The translations under genes and the position numbers were made by a program. A DNA stretch of 64,000 nucleotides from Dyella_B acidisoli (GTDB taxonomy: Bacteria > Pseudomonadota > Gammaproteobacteria > Xanthomonadales > Rhodanobacteraceae), in the NCBI RefSeq assembly GCF_049532895.1, contig NZ_CP064031.1, forward strand, positions 4,588,001 through 4,652,000, in the 5' to 3' direction. Of the stretch, positions 21,304-29,749 are shown piece after piece. The stretch's first letter is position 1. Each line of letters starts with the position of its first letter. Below the pieces are notes generated by a model. The model had not been told where the DNA came from. It saw only the letters and a program-made list of their open reading frames with translations, and did no database searches.

Positions 21304-21837
21304 GTGAGCGGTTCCATGAGCAAATCCGACCAGAGCTTCCTTCATCAGTTCTCGCTGCTTATCGCCGGTCTCGGTGTACTGACCCTGGTCCTGATCTTTA
21401 CCGCCTGGACGATCTACGAGCACGAACCCAAGGAAACCGATCCGGGCACCGCGAAACAACTCTCCGCCAGTCTCGCTCCCAACGGCGCCGTCTACGCCGG
21501 CAACACCGGCCGCGCCGCCATGCTGGCCGCACAGGACGCCGCTGCCAAAGCCGCCGCCGCGCAAGTCGCCTATGGCGGCACCACCGACGGCAAGACCATC
21601 TACGACAACCTCTGCCACAGCTGCCATACCGCCGGCGTGGCGGGCGCGCCCGTGCTGGGCAACAAGTCGATGTGGGCACCTCGCATCGCGGAAGGCCTGG
21701 ATACGCTGATCAAGCACGCCACCGACGGCTACAAGGGTCCGGATGGCAATTTCATGCCGGCGAAGGGCGGCAATCCTTCGCTGAACGACGCGCAGGTGAA
21801 AGCGGCGGTGACGTGGATCGTGGATCAGGCGAAATAA
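21304..21837 (+). CDS. Membrane-anchored c-type cytochrome (c5-like)
   Basis: A 177-residue monohaem cytochrome. The GTG at 21304 is preferred over the ATG at 21316 because GGAG lies seven bases upstream of the former. An N-terminal helix at residues 17-37 anchors the protein in the inner membrane, an Ala-rich linker follows, and the haem-binding CHSCH is at residues 104-108. A later Met (in GNFMPAKGG) is the likely second axial ligand. It resembles cytochrome c5 and would carry electrons in the periplasm toward a terminal oxidase. The gene is monocistronic by its own terminator. The cytochrome c, hydrolase and ZapE order is familiar from Xanthomonadales. Confidence 0.9.
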   Translation: MSGSMSKSDQSFLHQFSLLIAGLGVLTLVLIFTAWTIYEHEPKETDPGTAKQLSASLAPNGAVYAGNTGRAAMLAAQDAAAKAAAAQVAYGGTTDGKTIYDNLCHSCHTAGVAGAPVLGNKSMWAPRIAEGLDTLIKHATDGYKGPDGNFMPAKGGNPSLNDAQVKAAVTWIVDQAK

Positions 21838-21860
21838 TTTTCGATCCCGCTCTGCATGCA

Positions 21861-21887
21861 ACGCCGCCTTCGGGCGGCGTTTTGTTT
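21861..21887 (+). terminator. Intrinsic terminator of the cytochrome c gene
   Basis: An 8-bp GC-rich perfect stem with a TTCG tetraloop (ACGCCGCC TTCG GGCGGCGT) followed by TTTGTTTT, 23 bases after the stop codon. Confidence 0.92.
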
Positions 21888-21972
21888 TAGCCCTCTCCCT
21901 ATCGATAGAAGCGCGCTCATCATCAAGCGCATGTAGAAAACGCGCATCAAGCCGGGCAGCTATCATTACTGC

Positions 21973-22659
21973 ATGACATCCGCTGCCCCTTCCTCCGACC
22001 CGTCCGCCTTCCCGGACCAACTCACCGAGTTCACTTTGCAAGGCCCCGTCGGCCCACTCGAGGCCATTAGCGACGTGGCTGAACATCCCTGTGCCCGTCG
22101 CGGCATTGCAGTGATCTGCCATCCCAACTCCAAGGATGGCGGCACCATGCGCAATAAAGTGGTGACCATGCTCGAACGCAGCCTGCGCGAATGCGGCCTG
22201 GACACGTTGCGCTTCAATTTCCGCAGCGCCGGGGAATCCGCCGGCGAGTACGACAACGGCAAAGGCGAAAGCGACGATCTTGCTGCCGTGATCGCGTGGG
22301 TGCGGGAGGTCCGTCCTGACGACGTGCTCTGGCTGGCCGGATTTTCCTTCGGCAGTTACGTGACGTTGCGCAACGCCGTGAAGCTGAAAGCTGAGGCGCT
22401 GATCAGCATCGCGCCGCCGGTGGGCCGCTGGTCTCTCGAAACACTCGCACTACCCACCTGCCCGTGGCTGGTGGTGATGGGTGAGGAAGACGAGGTGGTT
22501 GAACCACAAGCCGTGTTCGACTGGATCGACAGCCTCGAACATCCGCCGGAACTGGTGCGCATGCCGGAGACCGGGCATTTCTTCCATCGTCGTTTAATGG
22601 ATCTGCGCGGAGCGGTGAAACATTGGATGCAGGATTATTTGCCGCCTGCGCGCGAGTGA
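21973..22659 (+). CDS. Alpha/beta hydrolase, COG2945-like
   Basis: A 228-residue soluble alpha/beta hydrolase. The nucleophile elbow is GFSFGS (residues 123-128, Ser125 in the GxSxG pattern as Ser), the acid is probably in GEEDEVVEP, and the catalytic His is in TGHFFH near the C-terminus. The oxyanion-side motif HPNSKDGGTMRNKV near residue 50 is typical of this subfamily. The family has no firmly established substrate; esterase or dienelactone-hydrolase-like activity is likely. It lies between the cytochrome c and zapE genes on the same strand but is separated from each by a terminator or palindrome. Confidence 0.88.
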   Translation: MTSAAPSSDPSAFPDQLTEFTLQGPVGPLEAISDVAEHPCARRGIAVICHPNSKDGGTMRNKVVTMLERSLRECGLDTLRFNFRSAGESAGEYDNGKGESDDLAAVIAWVREVRPDDVLWLAGFSFGSYVTLRNAVKLKAEALISIAPPVGRWSLETLALPTCPWLVVMGEEDEVVEPQAVFDWIDSLEHPPELVRMPETGHFFHRRLMDLRGAVKHWMQDYLPPARE

Positions 22660-22702
22660 TGTGCCAGCTCGGACGCACCGAACGCTCAGCCTGCTCCAAT
22701 GG

Positions 22703-22784
22703 CCGTCATTCCCGCGAAAGCGGGAATCCATCTTGCTCCTGCAAGAAAGGCAAAAGTGGATTCCCGCTTTCGCGGGAATGACGG
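22703..22784. repeat. REP-type inverted pair (CCCGCGAAAGCGGG family)
   Basis: A perfect 28-bp inverted repeat (22703-22730 with 22757-22784). Each arm contains its own palindrome, TTCCCGCGAAAGCGGGAA. It lies in the gap before zapE. Related units occur near 29706 and 30104-30200. Confidence 0.9.
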
Positions 22785-22824
22785 CAGTTGGGGTTAACAA
22801 TCAACGATCACGCAAGATTGCTTC

Positions 22825-23931
22825 ATGACCGACCTATCCCCCAGCGCGCGTTACCAGGAAGGCGTTGCTGCACATCGCTGGTCCTCCGATCCCGCGCAAC
22901 TTGCTGTGCTGCCAGAATTCGATCGCATGCAAGCGGCATTGTGTACCGCACGCGAAAACGGCAACGGCCTGTTTGGCCGTCTCAAATCGCTGCTCGGCGG
23001 TGAAGAGCGCGAGGCTGTGCCTGGCCTGTACCTATGGGGCAGCGTCGGACGAGGCAAAACCTTTCTGATGGATCTGTTCGCCGCCAGCCTTCCGCACGGC
23101 GTGGCGCTGCGGCGTCACTTCCACCGTTTCATGGGCGAAGTGCACGAACACCTGCGCGAACTCGGTGCGCGGCAAGATCCGCTGGTGGAAGTGGCCGCGA
23201 GCATTGCACAACGCTGTCGTGTGCTGTGCCTGGACGAATTCCTGGTCAACGACATCGGCGACGCGATGATCCTGTCCAATCTGCTGGACGCCTTGTTCGC
23301 CCGTGGCGTCACGCTGATAACCACCTCCAACACCGCACCCGACAATCTCTATAAGGATGGACTGCAGCGCGCACGCTTCCTTCCCGCGATTGCATCCATC
23401 AAACAGCACTGCCACGTCGTGGAAATGATTTCCGCGCATGACTGGCGCCTGCGCGCACTCACGCATGCGCCGGTGTACCACACACCACCAAGTGCCGAAG
23501 CAGAACGCGCATTGCAGCGAATTTTTTCCAGCCAGGCACAGGGCGAGATCATCGAAGGCGGTGAGATCATCATCAACGATCGCCCGATTCCGGTACGCAA
23601 GCACAGAAGCAACATTCTCTGGTTCGACTTCGCTGCGCTGTGCGACGGACCACGCGCGGTCGCCGACTACATCGCGCTCGCCAAGACAGCCCCGGCGATC
23701 ATCATCTCCAATGTGCCGCAATTCACTATCTACAGCGAGGACCCGGCCAAACGCTTCGTGCAACTTGTCGACGAGTTCTACGACCGACACGTAAAACTGA
23801 TTCTTTCTGCCGCAGCGCCGATTACCGAGTTGTACGACGGCGAGCGACTGCGTGCTGAGTTCGGACGCACGGAATCGCGATTGATCGAGATGCAGAGCGA
23901 GGAATACCTCGCGCTGGAGCACCGTCCGTAG
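22825..23931 (+). CDS. zapE: Cell division ATPase ZapE (AFG1-like)
   Basis: A 368-residue AAA-type ATPase. Walker A is GSVGRGKT at residues 72-79 and Walker B is VLCLDEFLVNDIGDAM near residue 130, followed by the sensor-like TLITTSN. The PGLYLWGSVGRGKTFLMD block and the C-terminal RFVQLVDEFYDRHVKLILSA segment are hallmarks of ZapE/AFG1. In E. coli ZapE acts at the division ring under low oxygen; mitochondrial AFG1 acts in protein quality control. The stop codon is inside a 29-bp palindrome (23927-23955), which may serve as the 3' end of the transcript. Confidence 0.95.
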   Translation: MTDLSPSARYQEGVAAHRWSSDPAQLAVLPEFDRMQAALCTARENGNGLFGRLKSLLGGEEREAVPGLYLWGSVGRGKTFLMDLFAASLPHGVALRRHFHRFMGEVHEHLRELGARQDPLVEVAASIAQRCRVLCLDEFLVNDIGDAMILSNLLDALFARGVTLITTSNTAPDNLYKDGLQRARFLPAIASIKQHCHVVEMISAHDWRLRALTHAPVYHTPPSAEAERALQRIFSSQAQGEIIEGGEIIINDRPIPVRKHRSNILWFDFAALCDGPRAVADYIALAKTAPAIIISNVPQFTIYSEDPAKRFVQLVDEFYDRHVKLILSAAAPITELYDGERLRAEFGRTESRLIEMQSEEYLALEHRP

Positions 23932-23955
23932 GTTGGGGGCAAACCCTAACCTACG
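23927..23955. repeat. GTTGGGG-type intergenic palindrome, copy 1
   Basis: An almost perfect palindrome, CGTAGGTTGGGGGC then AAACCCTAACCTACG, that covers the zapE stop codon. It belongs to a family seen also at 24430-24498, 45278-45342 and 57703-57724. Confidence 0.8.
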
Positions 23956-24018
23956 CACTTCACGCCGCACTGCACCTGCTGTACGGTGCCGCTTTCCGCC
24001 TCCCCATGGATCGCCGTC

Positions 24019-24405
24019 ATGCTGACCATCATTGCCATCGCATTGCTTGCCGGCGCGCAACCCGCCACTTCAACGGACACCTTCATCGCACGCGTACAGC
24101 GCGCGAAGATGATCGAAGCCAGCTCCACCGGCCCGGCCTATCAGAAACAGTTCTGGGCCAAGACCGGCAATCCGATGACCGATGCGTTGAAAGCCTGCCT
24201 GACCAGCAATGCACCCGCGGACAAGTCACCCTTCACGCTGGTCGCCGATATCTCACCTGACGGGCATCCGCTCAATGTGGAAGTGCGCGCGCCGACGCCT
24301 GTTGCAAAGTGCCTTGCAGGCCAGTTTTCCGCATGGACGTTTCCGGCTCCGCCAAAGTTGCCGGATACAGTGAACTACCCAATCGAAATCGACGTAAGCA
24401 TGTAG
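24019..24405 (+). CDS. Small secreted hypothetical protein
   Basis: A 128-residue protein from the ATG at 24019, which gives a short signal peptide (MLTIIAIALLAGAQPA). A GTG at 23986 is an alternative; neither has a strong ribosome-binding site. The mature part has two Cys (in LKACLTSN and VAKCLAGQ) that could form a disulphide, and the segment LVADISPDGHPLNVEVRAPTP resembles the beta-rich domain of TonB-like or energy-transducing proteins only loosely. No family was recognised. It lies between two copies of the same palindrome family. Confidence 0.6.
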   Translation: MLTIIAIALLAGAQPATSTDTFIARVQRAKMIEASSTGPAYQKQFWAKTGNPMTDALKACLTSNAPADKSPFTLVADISPDGHPLNVEVRAPTPVAKCLAGQFSAWTFPAPPKLPDTVNYPIEIDVSM

Positions 24406-24429
24406 ATCGCCCCATCTTTCGGTAGCTCG

Positions 24430-24498
24430 CAGGTTGGGTGTAAATCCCAACATCGCCATCTCCATGCATCGCCACGTTGGGGTTTGCACCCCAGCCTG
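24430..24498. repeat. GTTGGGG-type palindrome, copy 2 (pair)
   Basis: Two inverted half-units separated by about 25 bases: CAGGTTGGGTGTAAATCCCAAC on the left and GTTGGGGTTTGCACCCCAGC on the right. It lies between the small secreted protein and the ArsR-type gene. Confidence 0.75.
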
Positions 24499-24530
24499 CC
24501 TCTTGACACGCCGCCTCAATGCCAGTAAAT

Positions 24531-24550
24531 AATTAACTAATTCGTTAATT
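24531..24550. promoter_or_regulatory. Likely ArsR-type operator
   Basis: An AT-rich inverted repeat, AATTAAC-6-GTTAATT, embedded in a longer symmetric AT tract, ends 14 bases before the ATG of the ArsR-type regulator. Its place suggests autoregulation. Confidence 0.6.
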
Positions 24551-24564
24551 GCTTAATTTACTCC

Positions 24565-24885
24565 ATGGCTCTCGACCGCGTTTTCGAAGCGCTGGCTTCG
24601 CGCCCACGGCGCGAAATACTGGCCTACCTTTCCGCACAGGAACTGACAGCGGGGGAAATCGCCGGGCGATTCGCCATGAGCGCACCCGCCGTATCGCGCC
24701 ACTTGTCGATATTGGAAACCGCCGGACTGGTCAGCAGCGAACGGCGCGGTCAATACGTCTACTACCGGCTCAATAGCGACAATCTCGTCAATACGCTGAC
24801 CGGCTTTGCGTTCGAAATATGCCCACATGGCAGGCCATTGAAGCGTGAATCTCGCCAGCTGCGTTCCACTAAGCGGAATGCCTGA
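24565..24885 (+). CDS. ArsR-family winged-helix repressor (SdpR-like)
   Basis: A 106-residue DNA-binding protein. It opens with DRVFEALASRPRREILAYLS, the start of the winged-helix domain in the ArsR/SdpR autorepressor group, followed by the recognition helix MSAPAVSRHLSILETAGLV and the wing RRGQYVYYRLN. No Cys cluster for metal sensing is present, so it is unlikely to be a metal sensor. An AT-rich palindrome directly upstream is the likely operator. It is followed after 26 bases by a cupin-DUF2867 fusion gene on the same strand, which it probably controls as part of one transcript. Confidence 0.87.
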   Translation: MALDRVFEALASRPRREILAYLSAQELTAGEIAGRFAMSAPAVSRHLSILETAGLVSSERRGQYVYYRLNSDNLVNTLTGFAFEICPHGRPLKRESRQLRSTKRNA

Positions 24886-24911
24886 TTCAGCGCGTTTACA
24901 GGGGGATAGTC

Positions 24912-26330
24912 ATGTCAGTTGCACAAGCTGTTTCAGGCCCTGCATTCTCACCGCCGCCTCGTACCGTGAGAAGTTTTCCATCGGTACAACTACCTTCAGC
25001 CAACAGCGGCTTACCGATCGAAGTTTCCCTGATCGGGCAACTCGGTCACGGCGCCGGTACGTCGTTGTTCGTCGGCGTGCTGGGCAGGCAGCGCACCCAC
25101 GACAACTTCCGCGATGAATTGGATGAGCCTTCTGCACGTATTGGCGATACCGACTTCCTGAAAGGTGATGCTACGTCGCTCTACACCTTTACGGTGGGCG
25201 CCAATGGCCATCCATTTCACCGGCATGCCGGGCATCGTGTTTTTACCGCCGTATCCGGCAGCGGCGGCGCGCGACTGCGCTTCTCTACCGCAACTGACGC
25301 CGAGATTGCACAGGACCCGGCCAACTTCATCGCCGAGATGCGTTGCGTGGAAATTCCACCCGACTGTCTTTTCACCGTCCGGTTCGGCGGTGGGACATGG
25401 CATCAGTTCACGCCATTGCAGGAGGATTCAAGGCATCCGGCCTTGTTCGCCATTTCATGCCATACCAATGAGCTTGGCGGTGCCCTGCCCGATGATCTTA
25501 AACAGCAAGTGCTGGCGAACCAGGCTACGCTTCCGGGCTTGACGGAATTGCCGCCGTCGAGCGTCGCGGACCTTTTGCGCGTTACGTCGCTCCGGCACGT
25601 ACACATCCCCACGACTGCGTTGTCGCTGGAAGCACCCGCAGGCTCGTTGCAGAGCAGGCTGTGCGGCATCGCACGCCGCGCTATCGGCAGACTCAGGGGA
25701 TTCGTCGCAAGGTGGGAAAAGCGAGGCGGTTATTGGTGGAACAGCGAACCGGCCGCCATCGCGCTGACCGCGGCCCCCGATGGCTCGCTGCTTCGCCTGC
25801 AATTGAATGATGGCCCTGTCCACCACGAAGACCATTGCCTGGTCACCCTCGTCGAACCTTTACTTGCACGCCGCGGTTCGCACGCGCTGCTCGCCGGATT
25901 GCTCGAAGCATTCATGCAGAGCCCGCCGCCAAGCGTGAGCTTTCTGATGGGACTGCGCAATCTGCTGGTGAAGCCGTTAGGTCTGCGAACTTCGCCGCTT
26001 GGATGTCCTGTGTCTTCGCTGCTGTCGCCACCGAACGATCATCTATTCGCCGGACGTTTTCCGGTGCGCGAGCAGGCATCCGATCTTTTCAACACGCGCA
26101 GCCAGGTCATCCTGGGCGCCAACGACAAACATCTGCTCTTTCGCTCATGCGCGGGCGTGGTCGTTCACGGCGATCGCATCGATTTCACCCTGGGCACCCG
26201 CGTGCGCTGCACGAATGTGTTCGGGCATGTCTACATGACGTTGATCAATCGCGTTCACCAACGCTACGTCACGCCCACCTTGCTGCGACAGGCAGTCGAG
26301 CACGTACTGCGCAAGCAGCGCCTCCGTTAA
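24912..26330 (+). CDS. Cupin-like / DUF2867-like fusion protein
   Basis: A 472-residue soluble protein with GGGGG before the ATG. The first half (about residues 85-190) has cupin-like metal-binding character: HPFHRHAGHRVFTAVSG and later GTWHQFTPL supply clustered His. The C-terminal third (about residues 370-465) resembles the DUF2867 domain (LFNTRSQVILGANDKHLLFR in part, then FTLGTRVRCTNVFGHVYMT). DUF2867 proteins are often single-domain and of unknown function, so the fusion to a cupin is unusual. Expression is probably controlled by the adjacent ArsR-type repressor. Domain names are inferred from sequence pattern; a profile search is needed to fix the borders. Confidence 0.72.
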   Translation: MSVAQAVSGPAFSPPPRTVRSFPSVQLPSANSGLPIEVSLIGQLGHGAGTSLFVGVLGRQRTHDNFRDELDEPSARIGDTDFLKGDATSLYTFTVGANGHPFHRHAGHRVFTAVSGSGGARLRFSTATDAEIAQDPANFIAEMRCVEIPPDCLFTVRFGGGTWHQFTPLQEDSRHPALFAISCHTNELGGALPDDLKQQVLANQATLPGLTELPPSSVADLLRVTSLRHVHIPTTALSLEAPAGSLQSRLCGIARRAIGRLRGFVARWEKRGGYWWNSEPAAIALTAAPDGSLLRLQLNDGPVHHEDHCLVTLVEPLLARRGSHALLAGLLEAFMQSPPPSVSFLMGLRNLLVKPLGLRTSPLGCPVSSLLSPPNDHLFAGRFPVREQASDLFNTRSQVILGANDKHLLFRSCAGVVVHGDRIDFTLGTRVRCTNVFGHVYMTLINRVHQRYVTPTLLRQAVEHVLRKQRLR

Positions 26331-26381
26331 GGCACGCCTGCTGCGCTACGATCCACGCACCACTCCCACGGAGTCGCCCGC

Positions 26382-26678
26382 ATGCGCGCACCCACCGGTT
26401 CGGTCGTCGGGCTCTGTTCGGCTTCCGCCACCATGTCGGCGATGGGCATGGCCTTTCTTGGTTATTGGGGCGTGCATGAACCAACGCCCTGGAACATGCG
26501 CGACGTCGTGGTGGTGTGCCTGGCCTTCCTCAGCTTCTTCGCGCTGGGCGCAACGATCTGGATTGCCACCACGCCAGTGCCGGAGGGTGCCATCGAGCGC
26601 ATCGCGCCGGCACGGCGCAGTTTTGCCGCGGGCCTGGTGCTGATGTGGCTGGGAATCATCGTCGCCATCACGCGGTAG
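26382..26678 (+). CDS. Small membrane protein, unknown function
   Basis: A 98-residue protein with hydrophobic segments at about residues 10-30, 42-63 and 80-97, so probably two or three transmembrane helices. No family was recognised. It starts with an ATG 51 bases after the cupin-fusion gene stop and could be the third gene of that transcript. The next feature is the nrdA control region. Confidence 0.6.
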   Translation: MRAPTGSVVGLCSASATMSAMGMAFLGYWGVHEPTPWNMRDVVVVCLAFLSFFALGATIWIATTPVPEGAIERIAPARRSFAAGLVLMWLGIIVAITR

Positions 26679-26730
26679 CCAAAAAATCTCGATGAGCCGG
26701 CAAGCCGCATGGCGGCTGGACTCGTGCCGC

Positions 26731-26751
26731 TTATCCACTGGCTTATCCACA
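26731..26751 (+). promoter_or_regulatory. Two DnaA boxes upstream of nrdA
   Basis: TTATCCACT at 26731-26739 and TTATCCACA at 26743-26751 match the DnaA box consensus on the same strand, 12 bases apart and about 11 bases upstream of the predicted -35 element. The E. coli nrdAB promoter is known to be regulated by DnaA through a similar pair. Confidence 0.7.
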
Positions 26752-26761
26752 AATTATTGGG

Positions 26762-26790
26762 TTGACCGACGGGGTCGACCCCGATATGTT
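26762..26790 (+). promoter_or_regulatory. Sigma-70 promoter of nrdA
   Basis: TTGACC (26762-26767), a 17-base spacer and TATGTT (26785-26790). The predicted start of transcription near 26797 coincides with the first base of the riboswitch P1 helix. Confidence 0.7.
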
Positions 26791-26797
26791 GTGCCTC

Positions 26798-26982
26798 GTC
26801 GGTCGCCATGTCGGACTATTTCGAGATGGCTAGGGAATCCGGTGCGAATCCGGAACTGCCCCGCAGCGGTAAGCGGAGACGAAAGCTCAAGTCGCACTGG
26901 CCTTTAGGGCCGGGAAGCGGGGCGAGTAGGCGGGTCGGAGCATCCTCCAACCCACATCCGCAAAGTCCGAAGACCTGCCGAC
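26798..26982 (+). promoter_or_regulatory. Cobalamin (B12) riboswitch in the nrdA leader
   Basis: The core conserved sequence is clear: AGGGAATCCGGTGCGAATCC followed by GGAACTGCCCCGCAGCGGTAAGC at 26832-26875 in part, then the 3' conserved segment CCGAAGACCTGCC near 26967-26979. The outer P1 helix can form between GTCGGT (26798-26803) and GCCGAC (26977-26982). The 209-base stretch between the aptamer and the nrdA start contains further GC-rich hairpins, for example GCCTC with GAGGC near 27027-27043, but no T tract, so control is more likely translational or Rho-dependent. Bound cobalamin would be expected to reduce expression of this B12-independent reductase. Confidence 0.92.
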
Positions 26983-27191
26983 ACGGCATGGCCGGAGTGC
27001 CCTGTCGCCAGTGACGGCCTCCGCGGGAGAGGCGTACGCACGACGTGGAAGTCACACGTATCGGGCGCACGACCACGGCAAGCCGCCACATCAGCCCTGC
27101 GCGCGGGAGCAGGTGGTTGAGTCCAAGGAGTCTGTCCGCACGAACCGGATCTTTCCGGACCGGACCGATTCCGCAGCCCGGAGCGTCCGAC

Positions 27192-29699
27192 ATGCAGCCT
27201 ATCGATACCGAATCGCGCGAGCGCACTGACGTTCGCGCGGAGTCATCCGCTTTTTCCGCCGACGCTCACGCGCCAGCCACTGCCATTCCTGAAACGATGT
27301 CCGCTACCGCCGAAGCACCTTTCACTCTGACTCCCCCGCACAACCCCGGCCAGATGCGCGTGACCAAACGCAGCGGCCGACAAGAAGTGGTCGACGTCAA
27401 CAAGATCGTCCGCGCGGTCACGCGCAGCGCCGAGGGCCTGCACGGGGTCGATCCGCTGCGCGTGGCGCTGAAGACCATCGGCGGCCTGTATGACGGCGCC
27501 ACCACGCAAGAACTGGATCAGCTTTCCATCCGCACCGCTGCGGCACTCACTGCAGAAGAACCCGAATACGGCCAGCTTGCCGCACGCCTGCTCGGCGCGT
27601 TCATCGACAAGGAAGTGAGCGGGCAGGAAATCCAGAGCTTCTCGCAATCCATCGCGCGCGGTGCGGAGCTGGGCATCGTCAACGCGCGTCTGCGCGATTT
27701 CGTCGCCGCGAACTCGCGCAAGCTCAACGACGCGATCGATCCGCTCGCTACGCGCCGCTTCGAATACTTCGGCTTGCGTACGGTGTATGACCGTTATCTG
27801 CTGCGTCATCCGCAGCTGCGCAAGGTGATCGAGACGCCACAGTATTTCTTCATGCGCATCGCCTGCGCACTGGGTGGCAACGATATCGGCGAAGCGTTGG
27901 ATCTGTACCGCCTCTTCTCTTCGCTGGAATACATCGCCAGCTCACCGACGCTGTTCAACGCGGGCACCTCGCATGAGCAACTGAGTTCCTGCTTCCTGCT
28001 GGATTCGCCGCTGGATTCGCTGGAATCGATCTATGAGAAGTACGGCGACGTGGCCAAACTCAGCAAGTTCGCCGGCGGCATTGGCCTGGCCTACTCGCGC
28101 GTGCGTTCGCGCGGCTCGTTGATCAAAGGCACCAATGGCCATTCCAACGGCCTGGTGCCGTGGTTGAAGACGCTGGATGCCTCCGTCGCCGCCGTGAATC
28201 AGGGCGGCAAGCGTAAAGGTGCAGCTTGCGTGTACCTGGAGCCGTGGCATGCGGACATCGAGGAGTTCCTCGAACTGCGCGACAACACGGGCGACGAAGC
28301 GCGCCGCACGCACAACCTCAACCTGGCCAACTGGATTCCCGACGAATTCATGCGCCGCGTGGAGCACGACGGCAACTGGTCGCTATTCGATCCAAAGGTC
28401 GTGCCGCACTTTGTCGACACGTGGGGCGAAACGTTCGAGCGCGCGTATCACCAGGCGGAAGCCGAAGGCTTGGCCGTGAAAACGGTGAAGGCACGTGAAT
28501 TGTATGCACGCATGCTGCGCACGCTGGCGCAGACCGGCAACGGCTGGATGACCTTCAAGGATCGCAGCAACGCCACGAGCAATCAGACGGCCAAAACCGA
28601 GAACGTCATCCATCTCTCGAATCTGTGCACTGAGATCCTGGAAGTCACCAGCGCCGGCGAAACGGCGGTGTGCAATCTGGGTTCGATCAATCTTGCCCGT
28701 CACGTTGTCGATGGCGCCTTCGATTTCGCCAAACTCGCCACCACCGTGCGCACGGCAGTACGTCAGCTCGATCGCGTGATCGATCTGAACTTCTATCCGA
28801 TCGACACCGCCGCCACCGCCAACCGCAAGTGGCGCCCGGTAGGCTTGGGCGTGATGGGCTTGCAAGATGTGTTCTTCAAACTGCGCCTGCCGTTCGATTC
28901 GGCCGAAGCGCTCGAGCTATCCACGCGCATCGCCGAAGAGATTTATTACAACGCGTTAGCGCAATCGAACGCGTTGGCTGAGCAACATGGCGCGCATCCG
29001 GGCTTTGACGAAAGCCGCGCGGCAAATGGCGAACTTCAATTCGATTACTGGCCGAATGCGAAACAGCACGACATCGCGCGTTGGGATGCGCTGCGCGAAG
29101 CCATCAAGGCGAAGGGCTTGCGTAACTCCCTGCTGATTGCGATCGCACCCACCGCGACGATCGCCTCCATCGCCGGTTGCTATGAGTGCATCGAGCCGCA
29201 GGTCAGCAACCTGTTCAAGCGCGAAACGCTGTCCGGCGACTTCCTGGTGGTGAATCGCCATCTGGTAGATGAGCTGAAATCGCTGGGCCTGTGGACATCT
29301 GAAGTCCGCGACGCGATCAAGCTGGCGGAAGGTTCGATCCAGGGTATTGCGGCGATCCCGGAACGCCTGCGCTTGATCTATCGCACCGTGTGGGAGCTGC
29401 CGCAGAAGGGGCTGATCGATCTTGCTGCTGCACGCGGTGCTTATATTGATCAGAGTCAGTCGCTGAATCTGTTCATGGAGAATCCGAACATCGGGCAGCT
29501 GAGTTCGATGTACATGTATGCATGGAAGTCGGGCGTGAAGACCACCTACTACTTGCGTTCGCGGCCGGCGACGAAGATCGCGAAGACGACGGTGACGGCC
29601 GCTGTTTCCGCAACACCTGCACCTGACGCACAGGAAGTGGCCACCGCTGCCGTGTTCTGCTCCTTGGAAAACCCAGAGTACTGCGAGGCTTGCCAGTAA
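27192..29699 (+). CDS. nrdA: Class Ia ribonucleotide reductase, alpha subunit
   Basis: An 835-residue large subunit that reduces ribonucleoside diphosphates. The ATG at 27192 is chosen because GGAG lies eight bases upstream; the longer frame back to 27045 would run into the riboswitch leader. An ATP cone (MRVTKRSGRQEVVDVNKIVR) is followed by the catalytic barrel with the active-site NLCTEI, the redox Cys in SSCFLLD and AVCNLGSIN, and the tail CSLENPEYCEACQ, whose Cys pair accepts electrons from thioredoxin or glutaredoxin. The N-terminus before the ATP cone carries about 60 extra low-complexity residues. Regulation is suggested by DnaA boxes and a B12 riboswitch. The beta subunit gene is downstream but separated by an inserted nuclease gene. 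Confidence 0.96.
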   Translation: MQPIDTESRERTDVRAESSAFSADAHAPATAIPETMSATAEAPFTLTPPHNPGQMRVTKRSGRQEVVDVNKIVRAVTRSAEGLHGVDPLRVALKTIGGLYDGATTQELDQLSIRTAAALTAEEPEYGQLAARLLGAFIDKEVSGQEIQSFSQSIARGAELGIVNARLRDFVAANSRKLNDAIDPLATRRFEYFGLRTVYDRYLLRHPQLRKVIETPQYFFMRIACALGGNDIGEALDLYRLFSSLEYIASSPTLFNAGTSHEQLSSCFLLDSPLDSLESIYEKYGDVAKLSKFAGGIGLAYSRVRSRGSLIKGTNGHSNGLVPWLKTLDASVAAVNQGGKRKGAACVYLEPWHADIEEFLELRDNTGDEARRTHNLNLANWIPDEFMRRVEHDGNWSLFDPKVVPHFVDTWGETFERAYHQAEAEGLAVKTVKARELYARMLRTLAQTGNGWMTFKDRSNATSNQTAKTENVIHLSNLCTEILEVTSAGETAVCNLGSINLARHVVDGAFDFAKLATTVRTAVRQLDRVIDLNFYPIDTAATANRKWRPVGLGVMGLQDVFFKLRLPFDSAEALELSTRIAEEIYYNALAQSNALAEQHGAHPGFDESRAANGELQFDYWPNAKQHDIARWDALREAIKAKGLRNSLLIAIAPTATIASIAGCYECIEPQVSNLFKRETLSGDFLVVNRHLVDELKSLGLWTSEVRDAIKLAEGSIQGIAAIPERLRLIYRTVWELPQKGLIDLAAARGAYIDQSQSLNLFMENPNIGQLSSMYMYAWKSGVKTTYYLRSRPATKIAKTTVTAAVSATPAPDAQEVATAAVFCSLENPEYCEACQ

Positions 29700-29705
29700 C
29701 CTCAC

Positions 29706-29735
29706 ACCCGTCATTCCAGCTTTCGCTGGGACGGC
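29706..29735. repeat. REP-type unit 3' of the GIY-YIG gene
   Basis: CCCGTCATTCCAGCTTTCGCTGGGACGG resembles the arms at 30104-30130 and 30172-30200 (CGTCAT.CCAGC core). It directly follows the nrdA stop codon and lies 3' of the GIY-YIG gene. Confidence 0.7.
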
Positions 29736-29749
29736 GGCAAAGAAACAAA

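Noticed and set aside
26831..26855. A tRNA T-arm-like GGTGCGAATCC
   Set aside because: It is the conserved core of the cobalamin riboswitch; no acceptor stem or anticodon arm is present.
27045..27191. A 49-codon N-terminal extension of nrdA
   Set aside because: It lies in the riboswitch expression platform, has no ribosome-binding site and is not NrdA-like; the ATG at 27192 has GGAG.
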